From Cornus controversa (lineage: Eukaryota > Streptophyta > Magnoliopsida > Cornales > Cornaceae): 64,000 nt of DNA. The stretch spans positions 7,489,501-7,553,500 of the forward strand of contig CM048850.1 in assembly GCA_026545225.1 (NCBI GenBank), given 5' to 3'. Below the pieces are notes generated by a model. That model did no database searches, was not told the DNA's origin, and worked only from the letters and a program-made list of their open reading frames with translations. A program made the translations under genes and the position numbers. Position 1 is the stretch's first letter; each line of letters begins with the position of its first letter. Below, piece by piece: positions 42,472 through 54,284 of the stretch.

Positions 42472-43165
42472 GTAGAGCCCAAGTCCAATTTTGATCAGTT
42501 TTCTTTTTATTCATCATTTTTTCCATAAATGTATTTTTTTAATCATTTTTAGCATTTTTTAAATGTGAAAAATATGTTTGGAAACTTGTTTAGAGGTTTT
42601 GGAAAGTTTTGGGAGCGTTTTGAAAAATTTGAGATTTTTGGGTTGGTGAGGCCCAGAACGCTGGTTGGGTGGGGCTAGGAATCCAAAACTTTTTTGAAAA
42701 ATATTTATTTTTGGTTTTAGACCAAATAAAATGTTTAAAGAGTTAAGGAAGTGATTTCGGAGCTGTAGCCGCTTTCAAAATCGAAAACGGAGGTCAGGAG
42801 AGTACGTTAAGTGGCTCGGGGTATTTTGGTCTAGATACTTTAAATATCTGTATTGTAGAGATTCTCTCATATCTCTCTTGACCAAGAACTGGCTGACTCC
42901 CTCTCTCTCTCTCCCACTTTATCTTTCTTCCTTCTCTCTTTAGATTTGGAAGGTGCCGGAGAAGAACAACTTGTTCTATGCGGCAATGGTTTCAGTTTGA
43001 ACTAAACAAACTTGGATTTTGGCAAGGTAAAACTTGGAGGAATTATAAGGAATTGTTAGAAAAGCCTTCAAATTCCAGGTAGGGGTATTTCTTCCCTCTT
43101 ATTCATCGATTCTAGGATTTTGGTGAGTTTGGAGATGTGTTGGGAGTGTTAGCATGTATGAGAGA
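42472..43165 (+). mobile_element. Second Tekay-type LTR 5' fragment
   Basis: Starts TGTAGAGCCCAAGTCC and is clearly related to 40,605-41,100 and, more distantly, to 8314-9000. It ends in a decayed leader (GGTAGGGGTATTTCTTCCC) with no PBS or coding region after it. Confidence 0.6.
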
Positions 43166-43204
43166 ATGTTAGGGTTGAGTGATTGTATCTTTCCCCTCTC
43201 ATTA

Positions 43205-44995
43205 TCACGAGTTAAAATTTGAGTCACCGAAATCCCCATTCTGAGCTCGAATTTCGAGAGTGAACACATTTATTTAACCACATGAACTGTCTCAATTACA
43301 ATCTCACTTTGATATCATATTTTGATACCAATCTATCATGCCCTAATTCCCGGGCCATGACTTTCACGTAAGCCTTTGCATTATCAACACCTCTATCCCT
43401 CACAATAGCCAACAATCTAAGTTATCATTTCACAAATTAGCGGGAGTTTTCTTTATACATCAACACATCAATTCCTCTCCGAAATGTCACATGGATCAAT
43501 CAATCTAAGATGTCACCTCAAAGTCTAGTGGAATTATTATTTATATCATTATTACCATACATACATACATGCATATGCAATTTAAGTCCACTATGTATAC
43601 CCTTTATTGAAAACATACATACATAAGTTCCCTTGGAAACGTACAGTGCTTGCACTTTTCGATTGATCGAAGTGCACCTTTCGATCATGTGAAACACATT
43701 TCAATTGTGCGAAATGAGAGTTTTAATTGATTGAAATTTTATGCTTGATCAAGCTTCTATCAAAGTACTATCGAAATCCCTCTAGCCCTTTTCCATCAAA
43801 CCATTTTCGATACTTAACCGATTAATCGAGGCATTTCGATTAATTGGAATAGGGGTTTCGATTAATTAAAATCCCTCGAACACTGTTCCTTAGCATAATT
43901 TTATAAGTGTGAATTCTCACACTTTAGTCCCCATTCTCATCGTACATGATCCTCATTTACCAATTCATCAACATAACCATTCTCACAAGTTTATACATGT
44001 AAAAATGAATATAAATGAAAAGTAATCGCTCGCATCATCTAGCATTTGCCATGCTCAAAACTGTATCCAAACGCATGTAATCATAAAGCATAATATAATA
44101 TGTTCTCAAAACATAATAAATATTATACATGTTCATCACATGCATATAGTCCACAATCCGGACATGCATTCAAATAAAATATTTTAAGTCTTTAAATAAA
44201 ATCGTTCCCACTCCACGCTAACTCATTGTTGGGGAGGCTCCATCACTTCCTTTCCATTTCTTGAAAAGAGTTAATACACGTGGGATGAGCTACAACACAC
44301 TCAATAGGATTGTTTAAAACACAATTTTGCAAGTTTCGTGAATACCACATAAACATACATTTGCATTTAATTATGTTAAAAAAATATTCGTACATCACAA
44401 GCATATCACAAGTAATGAATAATGCAACGTGATATGCATAACTCCCTCATATTCTCCATACATCTATTTGGTTCCAGTTTTACGAGCTGCCCAATCCCAC
44501 CTACCTGAGGCTCCTTTACTGGTCCACCTCATCGTAGGACTCCATTTTAGGGAGTATCCCCTTCCATCTAATTGGACGCTCCACCCAATTGAACTCACTA
44601 CCCTCACCATGCTAATGAAGATGAAATCCCATATGTTCATGCTAGCGTGCACATATAATTCAAAGCAATCTAATACTAATTGTCACGCTTGTGCATTTTC
44701 CAAATGAACGTCACATACTTTCACATTGAACATGTTTCACATATTGTACATTCCATATCGCTTATATTGATAATTAAACATGCTTTCAAGACAATTTATC
44801 AAACATATAAGTGTCACTTTCACAAACACACATGAATTCACATAATTCGTTCACAATTCAACCTCAACATGCTTATGTAATCATCAAAGTCAATTATAAA
44901 CATGTAATTATATCATTTAACATTGATAATTCACTATGTAGTATAATCCTTCTTCTGCACCCAACGCTCCCACTCGAACCTGAGGCTCTGATAAT
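43205..44995 (-). mobile_element. Minus-strand Tekay-type LTR, 3' two thirds
   Basis: Read on the minus strand it follows the block order of 9,190-10,925 (the AAATGCAAATGTATGTTTATGTGG block, then CATGTCCGGATTGTGGACTATATGCATG) and ends in GGGCATGATAGATTGGTATCA, the LTR end plus primer site, at about 43,330-43,350. Motifs of CGATTAATCGA type cluster at about 43,655-43,880. At its other end, 44,953-44,993 resembles a reversed TATCAGAGCC primer site, so a further truncated element may be joined there. Confidence 0.6.
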
Positions 44996-45017
44996 GGGGG
45001 TGAGTAGGACGATCGAG

Positions 45018-47240
45018 GATTTAAAGAGTTTTGTGCTACTAATGGAATCCTGAAACACCGCAACAAAATGGTGTCATAGAGCACATGAACGGAACCTTGA
45101 ATGAGCATGCTCAGAGTATGAGGATACATGTTGGGTTGCCTAAGATGTTTTGGGGTAATTTAGGTAACACTTCAGCATACTTGATCAATAAAGGACCTTC
45201 TGTTCCCTTAGATGGAGACTTACTAGAGGAGGCTTGGATTGGAAAAGAGGTAAAGTTTCCACACCTAAAAGTGTTTGGCTGTGTTTCGTATGTGCACATA
45301 AGTTCTGATGCTAGAAGCAAGCTTGATCCAAAATCCAAAAAGTGTACTTTTATTAGGTATGGCACTGATGATTTTGGTTATTGGTTCTGGGATGATCAAA
45401 ATTGAAAGATTATTAGAAGTAGAGATGTCATATTCAATGAGAAGTAATGTATAAGGACAAATCAACAGCAGAATCTACTGATGCAGATGCTCATGCTGAA
45501 AGTGATGGGTTTATTGAGTTAGAGGAAATCACTGAGGATGATGTGCAGAGGAGAGTTCAGAATAATCCAGAAAATATAGTTCCACAGGTGGAACAAGGCA
45601 CACCTACAATTGTGGTGAGACAATCCTCCAGAATCTCTAGACCATACAATGGTATTCACCCTCTTTATAGTATTTTTTATTATCTGATGGTGGTGAGCCA
45701 AAGTGTTATAATGAAGCAGTGCAGGTTGATGATTCAACCAAGTGGGAATCAGCTATGCAGGATGAGATGGACTCACTTATGTCAAATCAGATGTGGGAGC
45801 TAACTGAGCTACCAAAAGGCAAGAAGGCTTTACATAACCAGTGGGTTTATTGGATTAAGGAAGAACATCATGGCAGCAAATGCTACAAAGCTAGATTGGT
45901 TCTGAAGGGATTTCAACAGAAGGAAGGTGTTGACTACACTGAGATTTTCTCTCCAGTTGTAAAGCTAACTACAATCAGATTGGTACTAGGAATCGTGGCT
46001 GCAGAAGACTTGCATCCTAAGTAGCTAGATGTGAAGACTGCGATCCTTCAGAGTGATTTAGAGGAGGACATCTATATGAGACAACCTCATGGATTCATAG
46101 TGACTGGTAAGAAGGGTTTGGTATGTCAGCTGAAAAAGAGCTTGTATGTTTTGAAGTAGGCCCCGAGGTAGTGGTAGGTTGATGGATTCATGTATAGTAG
46201 TGGCTACAAGAGGTACTAGGCGATCACTGTTGTTATGTGAAGATGTTTGACAATAGTTATATTAATTTTCTTTTATATGTGGATGATATATTGATTGTAG
46301 GTTCAAGCTTTGATGACATTAATAATCTGAAGAGACAGTTGTCTGAGCAATTTGCAATGAAAGATCTGGGTGATGTAAAGCAGATTCTTGGTATGAGGAT
46401 TTGTAGGGACAGAGTAGGTTATATTCTAAAGTTGTCATGAGTAGAGTATGTTAAAAAAGTTTTTAACTGGTTCAACATGCAAGATGCAAAACAAGTGAGC
46501 ACCCTCTTAGCTAATAATTTTAGACTAACTAAGGAGCAGTCACCTAAGATAGAAGAGGAACGAGCACACATGGAAAAGGTTCCATATGCTTCAACTATCG
46601 GCAGTTTGATGTATGTCATGGTTTGTACCAGGCTAGACATAGCATATCCAGTGGGAGTTGTGAACAGGTACATAAGCAATCTAGGCAAACAACATTGGGA
46701 GGCAGCAAAATAGATCTTTAGATACATGAAGGATACCACAATACATCATTATGTTTCACTGGGTTGGGTATTACATTGCAGGGTTATGTTGATTTAGAAT
46801 TACCTGGTGATATGGATAATAGGAAGAATACAACTTGGTATGCATATACTTTGGGTGGTAGGGCAGTGAGTTGGGTCTCTCAGTTATAGAAGATTATCGC
46901 TCTCACGACCACAGAAGCTGAATATGTTGTAGTTATAGAAGCGAGCAAGGAGATGGTTTGGATATAGAGGTTCTTGGAAGAGTTGGGTAAGAAGTGAGAG
47001 AATAGTATATACAGTGACAGTCAGAGTGTTATTCATATTGCTAAGAATCCAGCTTATCATTCTAGAATGAAGCATATAGGGTTGAGGTACCACTTCATTC
47101 GTTCGCTTTTGGATGACAAGGTGTTATCACTTGAGAACATCCATGGAAGTCAGAATCTAGCAGATATGTTAACCAAGGCAGTGGCTATTGAGAAACTGAA
47201 GCTATGCTTCGCTTCAGTTGGTGTTCGAACTTGAGGATAG
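45018..47240 (+). pseudogene. Tork-like copia pol remnant (integrase end, RT, RNase H)
   Basis: The left end starts inside integrase (FKEFCATNGILKH, then PQQNGVIEHMNGTL after a small deletion), followed by LKVFGCVSYVHI. RT is visible from 45,720 (WESAMQDEMDSLMSNQMWELTELPKGKKA, KARLVLKGFQQKEGVDYTEIFSPVVK) with YVDD at about 46,276 (FLLYVDDILIVGSS). RNase H remains decline into stops between 46,710 and 47,210. Stops occur at 45,405, 46,022, 46,158 and many later sites. Gag, protease and most of integrase are absent, so this is a 5'-truncated dead copy. Confidence 0.85.
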
Positions 47241-47331
47241 AGAAGATAGTTGCTGTGGTGTTTTGCTATGGTTTGGGGTATGAGCATAAGGGAGTTTGTA
47301 GATTGATATTATCAATCTCCAAGTGGGAGAT

Positions 47332-47598
47332 TGATAAGAAGTGTGGAGCCTGATTATACTGTAAACCTTAGCCCAGCTTTGCAAAATTTTTAGAGGGTAT
47401 TTTGGTAATTTCACACTGTATTATGTAGCCCTAGGAGGTGCCTATATATACAGTCTAAACTCTCTATAATTGTATCCTGTATTTCATCAGAGTGAAAACC
47501 CTGCAACACCAAGGACATAGCCCTAGATTTTGGGTGAACCTTGTAAATATGTGTCATTGCTTGCAAGTTTGATCTTCTTTTCTGTTAATTTTTGTAGA
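47332..47598 (+). repeat. Copia LTR flanked by a polypurine tract and a primer binding site
   Basis: Begins TGATAAGAAGTGTGGAGCC right after CCAAGTGGGAGAT, the polypurine tract of the element on its left. It contains TATATATACAG as a TATA region and ends near TTTTTGTAGAAA. TGGTATCAGAGCC follows at 47,602-47,614. Having both signals means it was a middle LTR of a tandem arrangement, or the 5' LTR of a second, now truncated element. Confidence 0.7.
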
Positions 47599-47601
47599 AA
47601 G

Positions 47602-47614
47602 TGGTATCAGAGCC
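47602..47614 (+). promoter_or_regulatory. Primer binding site, initiator-Met tRNA type
   Basis: TGGTATCAGAGCC, next to the copia LTR. The following 300 bp has no recognisable gag. Confidence 0.75.
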
Positions 47615-47929
47615 AATGGTTCATGTTGCAATGTTCAACCTTTATTAAAAAAAAGATTCAGAAAACACAAAAAGTTTCAAAGTTTCAACTAGTGCTGCAA
47701 TATGTTTCAATTGCAGGTGGAGTCAATCAATCGATTTGTTTGGTCATGATAGTCAGAAAATCATGATGAATTACATGGCATGGATCTCTAGTATTCAAGG
47801 TGGAGCCTTGGAGGTTTGATTAATCGAGTAACATACAATGGGGACAATCAGAGTTGTGCGAGATTGAAGCCACATGAGTGTCCAATTCAATGTTGTGGGA
47901 AGTAATGATTGGCGTGATGGAATTTGAGC

Positions 47930-48440
47930 CAAGGTGGAGATTATTATGTATTATGTCTCTAATTCTAGTCTAATAAGGTTTTCTATTTTAGAATTTTATT
48001 AGGTAGTTTCTTGTTAGCAAAGTTTTTGGGTCCAAGGGATTATAATCCTTGTCCAACAAGGAATTGGGTTTAGGACTCTATAAATAGATGCCTAGGGTAT
48101 GGTTGAGACTTATAAGTTGATAAGTTGAGAGAGATGTAACATCATGAGGAGTTGATGGGTAGAGAGGGTTACAGGTTCGGTAGAGTGAAACACTGAGGAC
48201 GAGAGTAAGTCATGTGGATTGGTATATAGTGAAGAGCTTCAGGACAAAAGCTTATGTATATGATCCAGTTTTGTGTATTCTCTATTATTGTAATATATCT
48301 TTGGAATTGTAATGAAATCTCTTCTCATCCGTGGACGTAGGCTAGGTTGTGCCGAACCATATATCTTGTGTTTTGTGTTACATTGGTTATAATTTATTTT
48401 TTATGCTTCCACTGTTCCTAATATTTTAACCTTGAAGACA
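47930..48440 (+). mobile_element. Second copia-type LTR (3' or solo)
   Basis: GCCAAGGTGGAGATT is polypurine-tract-like and precedes TATGTATTATGTCTC. The segment has a CTATAAATAG box at 48,080, a likely transcript leader, and the TGGACGTAGGCTAGGTTGTGCCGAACC block typical of copia LTR 3' ends. The exact ends are not defined. Confidence 0.55.
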
Positions 48441-49160
48441 TCTAATTATACCCACATAACCAATTGGTTACCACATAAAACCAATATACTCACGCAAACC
48501 CCGGATTTTATGGGCTAGGAATCCCTACCTCAATTTGGAAGAGCTTCTAAATAATTCTCCCAAAATTTTCACTGAAATCAACTTTCTCCGAATTTAATTT
48601 TGAATGGATCAAACTCGATCCCTCAATGCATATACTAACTTTCTCTTCTAATTATCGCCCGAAGCCTCTTAAAATCAATGGAAAATGGAAGAAGATGATG
48701 TAAAGATATATGTGTATATATCTTGCTCTCTCACGACTGATGAAGAATGAGAGAAATGAATTCAGGATTTTCTTCATTGTTATTTATAGTCCTAGCTCAT
48801 CTATTTACAAAAATGCCACTAGTCACTTACTAAACCTTCTCGAACTTCGATTTCATTTTTCATAACTTCTACAGACCCGAAATCAATTCGTAGCGCATCA
48901 AATATTTTATTTAACTATTCTCCAAATTTGGTGTTATTTTGACACTTTCGGATTTTTTGGGCCTGCAAGACTCGTGTCCTAGGCCCACTTGACCCAAAAA
49001 TCTCAACTTGAGCCAAACGCTCCCAAAACTTTCCCGGATGCTTATACAAGTCCCGAAACATGTATTTTACATTTAAAACATATTTATAATCATTCAAATC
49101 ATTTATATTCCTTTAAATGAAATAAAAAGAAAACCGGTCACAAATGGTTATGATTCTTAC
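48441..49160 (-). mobile_element. Minus-strand Tekay-type LTR 5' fragment
   Basis: Its reverse complement starts TAAGAATCATAACCATTTGTG and follows 8,314-9,065 block by block (CTTGTATAAG, AATTTGGAG, GTGGCATTTTTGTAAATAG, then TGGTTATGTGGG). It is cut at both ends and has no coding region. Confidence 0.7.
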
Positions 49161-50854
49161 ACTCATTATTTGTTCATACATGCTAGTTCTGTTCATATGT
49201 TGATATATGATGTATAGAATGGATACATGTAATGTGTGTGAAATGAGATCATATCTAGTTATGTTGTAAATTCTATGCATATGTGAATTATGTGCATAAT
49301 TGAGCATATATGTGTTTATATGTTAGCTATGGAAGTATGAGTCTGATGATTTTAGGCCCACCAATGCTTTGCCTTTTTCCTTGATTGTGATAAAAATTCT
49401 AAAGGCAAAAAAAGTGTACATTCCTTCAAATGCATTAGTTGAGTAGTCTAAAGGAAAGTTCACTGTTTCTAATGTTGAGATTTGGGAGCGTTTGGAAAAA
49501 GTATTCAATTAGTAACAAGATGAAGAAAATAGCACAAAAAGAGGCTGCTAGGCAATATGTTGATGAGGCTTTGGATGAAAGTGATGATAATGCTCTTATT
49601 CCCGAACTTTATATTCCAGATTTTAATCGTGCTTTGACTATAAGATAGTACAATTAATCCATGAAGGGTTTGGAGAAGTACTTGAGTAGGAAGTTTTCAA
49701 AGCTAGAAGCATTGATTATGAGAGCCATACCAGGAAGCTATAAAGCTGATGATGATGAGGATGAGGATGAAGATTATGTCTTGGTAGTTTAGGCCTAGTT
49801 TGTTTATTTTGCTAGACATGAGTATTTGATTATGTTCTATGTTTATTGCTCAAACATGTTATGTCTAATCTTTGATGTTTATTTTCTTGGACATGTTATA
49901 TTCTATGTTTTTTGTAGGTTGCTATGATTATGTGTATCACTCCATCATTTTGCGACTTATGAGATATATTTGAATGGAGTTCTATGTTCTTATCTCACTT
50001 AATCATGTGTGATAATTTCTCTCTTGCTCTCATTGTTCTTACTTTGTTAATTTGTTCCAAAAAGGGGGAGACTTATGAAGGTTCTTTGAAAAAGGGGGAG
50101 ACATGGGAAACATATACAAAGATGGAGACATATGTGCCTGTTTCTTTGTGATATATATGGGGGAAGATAGTATTCATTGGTTATATGATTAAGGGGGAGT
50201 TTGGAGTTGATTTTATGATACTTGATATCATTATATTATAAATATATATTGGATATTTTAATATCCTAGAGTATATGTTAATATATATAATTTAAACATA
50301 TATATATAAATAATATCTTATTTTTAGTAGTGAAAATATATGATATGGAGTGTGTATATATTTTCCTTTTATATGAAGATTTGATTTACCATATCTTGCA
50401 TATATGGAAAGGAAAGTTGACTTGGGAGAAGCTCCTCTTTAAATATGTCATATTCTCTCACATATTATATGTGAAAAATAATCATAAGACTAAGGTTTTA
50501 CAATTACAACATGAGTGGTTGTAGGAGATTGCCAGAGAAGAATCAATTCACAAACCTAGAGTTCTCCCACAAGAATTAGATTTTCAGATAATCAACCTCA
50601 AGGATCATATTAGTGATTCTTACAGGTAGTATACCAAGGAGATCGATTGCTTCATCAATTATTGAAGACTAGGGGGTTGGAAAATTATGCCCATCAAGGT
50701 ACACGATATCTAAATTTCATAATCTCCATGCAATCATATTTGTATTAAAGAAGATTTTTTTTTGTTACATGATTTTTCATACATCAAGGGTTCGACCGAT
50801 TTAACGATTTATTTTGAGTTGCTTCCACAAAAGAAGAAGCTCCCTTTCCCATCA
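49161..50854. other. AT-rich region with GGGGGAGA tracts, possible old copia remnant
   Basis: No intact gene. Three AAAAGGGGGAGAC-like polypurine tracts at 50,053-50,103 and one at about 50,190 resemble those before 3' LTRs of SIRE-type copia elements. A short frame at 49,520-49,648 (EAARQYVDEALDESDDNALIPELYIPDFN) may be a decayed coding fragment, unidentified. 50,220-50,330 is nearly all A/T. Confidence 0.3.
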
Positions 50855-53750
50855 CAATTCCCTTTAAATTAGCCATAGCTCATCCAATAGCTTCCTTATG
50901 CTCTCGAAGGAGTCTTAAGAGATTTCTTTCTTGGTCTTGTGTAAGATTGGCTGCAATGATAATAGGGAGTGTCTCATCAGCCCCTAAGAATGCATATTTT
51001 AGCTTCTCTAGTAATCGTTTCAACTCAAGCTTTGGAGATACAAGAGAAGGCACAGGAGGGGTGCTATAAATTAAGGGCAATGACATATTCTACACCATCC
51101 ATAGCTGAAAATCCAGCACACTTAAATTTTCTAGCAAAGCATTCACTTCATTAATAGACTGGTCTATATCAAACTCCTCAAAACTGAAGTGACGAAGATA
51201 TGCCTCAAGAAGATCACTTGCAAGAATAAAAGGCAAAGCTTCTTCCACTGCCTCATCTATTACATCAAGTATGAAGCTCTCTTATATATTCGAAGGGTGC
51301 TGAGTAGCAATAAAAATATTAAACTATACCTTCATATTTTTGAATGTAATGTCCATCACTCCCGTACGACAATTAATTGAAGCATTTGTTGTTGCTAAGA
51401 ATGGTCACCCCAAGATCATTGGAATGCTTAGCTTTAGGTCGAGAACTTGCTCAGTATCAAGCATAATGAAGTCCACTGAAAAATAAAATTTATGAACCTT
51501 GATGATAACGTCTTCAATTACACCCCGAGGTTGTTTCACTGGTCAATTAATATTTTGAAACACCATTGAAGTAGGTTTCAATTCACCTAGTCGCAATTGC
51601 GAGTAAATAGAATAAGGAAACAAATTCACACTTGCTCCTAAATCAAGTAACGCACTATCGATTGCATGATCACCAATAACACATGAAATTATAGGGGCAC
51701 CGGGATCCTTGAATTTAGGTGGAATCTTGTGTTGAATAACTGAACTCACATGGCTTCTACTCCTTCTCTTCTATGTGCACAAATCTTTCAAAAATTTCAC
51801 ATATGGAGGAATTTGCTTAATAACATCAAGAAGGGGCAAATTGATCTTCACTTACTTGAACACTTCCATCATATCATTAATCTTCTCTCCTTTCTTTCTT
51901 GTAGAAGATTGCTCCTTAAAAGCTTAAGAAAAAGAACCCTTGGCTTAAAGGATTTCTCCATCCATGGAAGTTTTTCTGAAGGAGTTTCGGATTGTTCTTC
52001 CTTCCCTTCTTCACTAAGAGAATCATTCACTACCTTAAGCATTCAGCTAAGTTCAACTTTATCTCTCGCCTTGTACTCAACTTTATTTTGCACCACTTTT
52101 CCACTTCTAAGAGTTGTGATAGCTTGCACTTGTTCATGTTGTGAACCACACGGAAGGTTACCATCCACCATAAATTACCTTTTGGGATTATTAACAGGTT
52201 TACTCGGAAGCTTTTCTTCTTCTCATCGACTTAAAGCATTGGCAAGTTGTCCCATCTGAGATTCAAGCTTGCCGATCAACTAAGAATGAGAGTGAAGCAG
52301 CTGAGTATTCACTTCAAGGTTTCCAAGGGCAGCAAGCACCTTATTTTTAAATGTTGGTACATCCCTTGAGAGAAAAGATTGAACAATGGGTTGAGAATTG
52401 AATTACACCGGCTAACCTTGAGAATTTAGAATAGAATTCTGAATGCCTAGGTTTCTCCAAGAAAAGTTAGGATGATTTCTTCGCCCTGAATTATAATTAT
52501 TGAAATACAGATTATACTCTGGCCTCACAAATACAACATTAACTTGCTCTTGTTGATATTCCAAAAATTGCCCAGTAATGGGACAACTATTACCATGATG
52601 CGAAGGACTTGAACATATTGAACATGGCTCTACTAGAGCAATAGAATGAGGTGGGATAGTAGGTACATAACCATCAATCATCAATTGATCCATCTTCCTT
52701 GATAGTTCAACAACTTTTGTTGAAATCTCCGAGGAACCCTGAATTTTAAAAACACCCTCACTTTTTCGAACCATCACAGACAAATAACCCTTAAATATGC
52801 AACTCGACGAAGTTTGTTGAGCAAAATTGTCACTGAGATTCTTGAGCAAAGTCCATGCCTCATATTCGCTTTTCATTATAAAAGTTCCAACACTAGATGC
52901 ATTTACCATTTGGTGGTGAGGCTTATTCTAACTTTTGTAGAAACATTGAATAAACTACTACTTTGGCACCGCTTGATGTGGGTATTTTCATAATAGATCC
53001 TTTAACCTTTCCCAAGCTTCATTAAATTGTTCCCTATGTATATGAGAAAACCCTATTATGTCCTTCCGAATTTGGTTGGTCTTTCCAATAAGGAAATACT
53101 TCTTGAGAAATTCGTGCTGCAATTAAGCCCACATAGTGATAGAGTTTGGACTCAAATAACTTAGCCAATACTTGGCTTTGTCCTTCAAGAAAAAGGGAAA
53201 AAACCTCATTTTAAAAGCATCTTTAGAAAAACCTTAGATCCTAGTTGTGGAGAAAACCTCTAAGAACACATCGAGATGCTTGTACAGATCTTCGCTATTA
53301 TTCCTATAAAAGATATGAGCATCTGAATGATACTAGACTTGAGTTCATACTTCTGAGCTTGAACAGTTGGCAATTGAATGCACGAAGGTGATGTATAAGT
53401 AGATAGGAGAAAATAATCCCTCAACACCACCACTCTTTCTTCTTGATTATCCACTAAGGGAATTGGTTGAATATCCTTTCTAAGAGCTGCTCTAATTTGG
53501 TGGAGAGTTCATTCAATTTTTGGATCACATGGAAGAATAGGAGACAATTGTTGTGAACGACGACCAATCATACACTAGAGAATAATACTTGAAAAGTAAA
53601 CAACTATGTTAAGTAATATCAAATCAGAAAATACTTGAAAAAAAGAGGAAAATAAATAATTAAAAATTCCTAAACTATGAATCAAATTAAAGTGAAATTT
53701 CTAAATTTAACAAAACACCATTAACAGTCCCTAGCAACGGCGCCAAAAGT
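50855..53750 (-). pseudogene. Athila-like element, minus strand: gag, protease and start of RT
   Basis: Read right to left: primer binding site (53,731-53,749), gag start related to GRRSQQLSPILP, gag core fragments, a CX2CX4HX4C knuckle (CSICSSPSHHGNSC) in the open stretch 52,412-52,909, protease at 51,543-51,749 (ALLDLGASVNLFPYSIYSQLRLGELKP), then the linker to RT at 50,880-51,086 (LLEKLKYAFLGADETLPIIIAANL, LLRLLREHKEAIGW). It is cut just after this point, so the RT catalytic domain is missing. Numerous stops and frameshifts. Unlike the array at 21-40 kb, this relative keeps the normal protease-to-RT order, which shows what the array units lost. Confidence 0.85.
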
Positions 53751-54056
53751 TGATGTGGTGTGTGTCAAGTATAAATTAACTTGTAGGACATGGTTTCAAT
53801 GGAGGGTGTGGAACCTCAAGGACTATGGGTGTTTTCCTAAATTATGTGAAATGAACCTTGATTTGATTCTAAGAAAATTCAGTTTGTTTGTATATTATAT
53901 TTAACCTAAATTTGAATCAATAAATAAATTTTTTGAATTAAGAACAATCTTAATGAATGAAGAAAAGTAATATGAAAGAGAATATAGGGTTATGATTTCA
54001 CCACTAATCCTACATCAAGATCAATCGCAATTGCTATAGTTTCTCTTCATATTTGA
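53751..54056 (-). repeat. Truncated LTR of the first minus-strand Athila-like element
   Basis: On the minus strand it ends CACACCACATCA, followed after 1 bp by CTTTTGGCGCCGTTGCTAGG. Only about 305 bp of LTR remains before unrelated sequence. Confidence 0.6.
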
Positions 54057-54284
54057 ACAATGATATTGTCACGCCCCGGAACCCGGACCACCGGGACACC
54101 CTCGAACCGAGCCCAAATCCCGAGTCGCGAACCCGTTCACTCAACTCGGCGAATGATCTCAACTACACTCATACGATAATATTGAGGTTTGATACCATGC
54201 TATAATGCCCCAATTTCTGACTCCCGAAGAACCGAATTTAGATGTTTAACTAAATTGTTCTTCGGGAGTCAGAAATTGGGGCAT
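54057..54284. repeat. Inverted pair of Tekay-type LTR ends forming a hairpin
   Basis: On the minus strand 54,057-54,232 reads as an LTR end and primer region (GGAGTCAGAAATTGGGGCATTATAGCATGGTATCA). On the plus strand 54,257-54,284 is the same LTR end again. Arms 54,205-54,232 and 54,257-54,284 are perfectly complementary over 28 bp, with six more pairs (AATTTA and TAAATT) after a 2-base bulge, around a 10-base loop. Confidence 0.8.

Noticed and set aside
44953-44993. A complete second minus-strand element starting at the reversed TATCAGAGCC
   Set aside because: Only the primer-like segment is visible; no LTR lies on its outer side because copia sequence starts within 30 bp.
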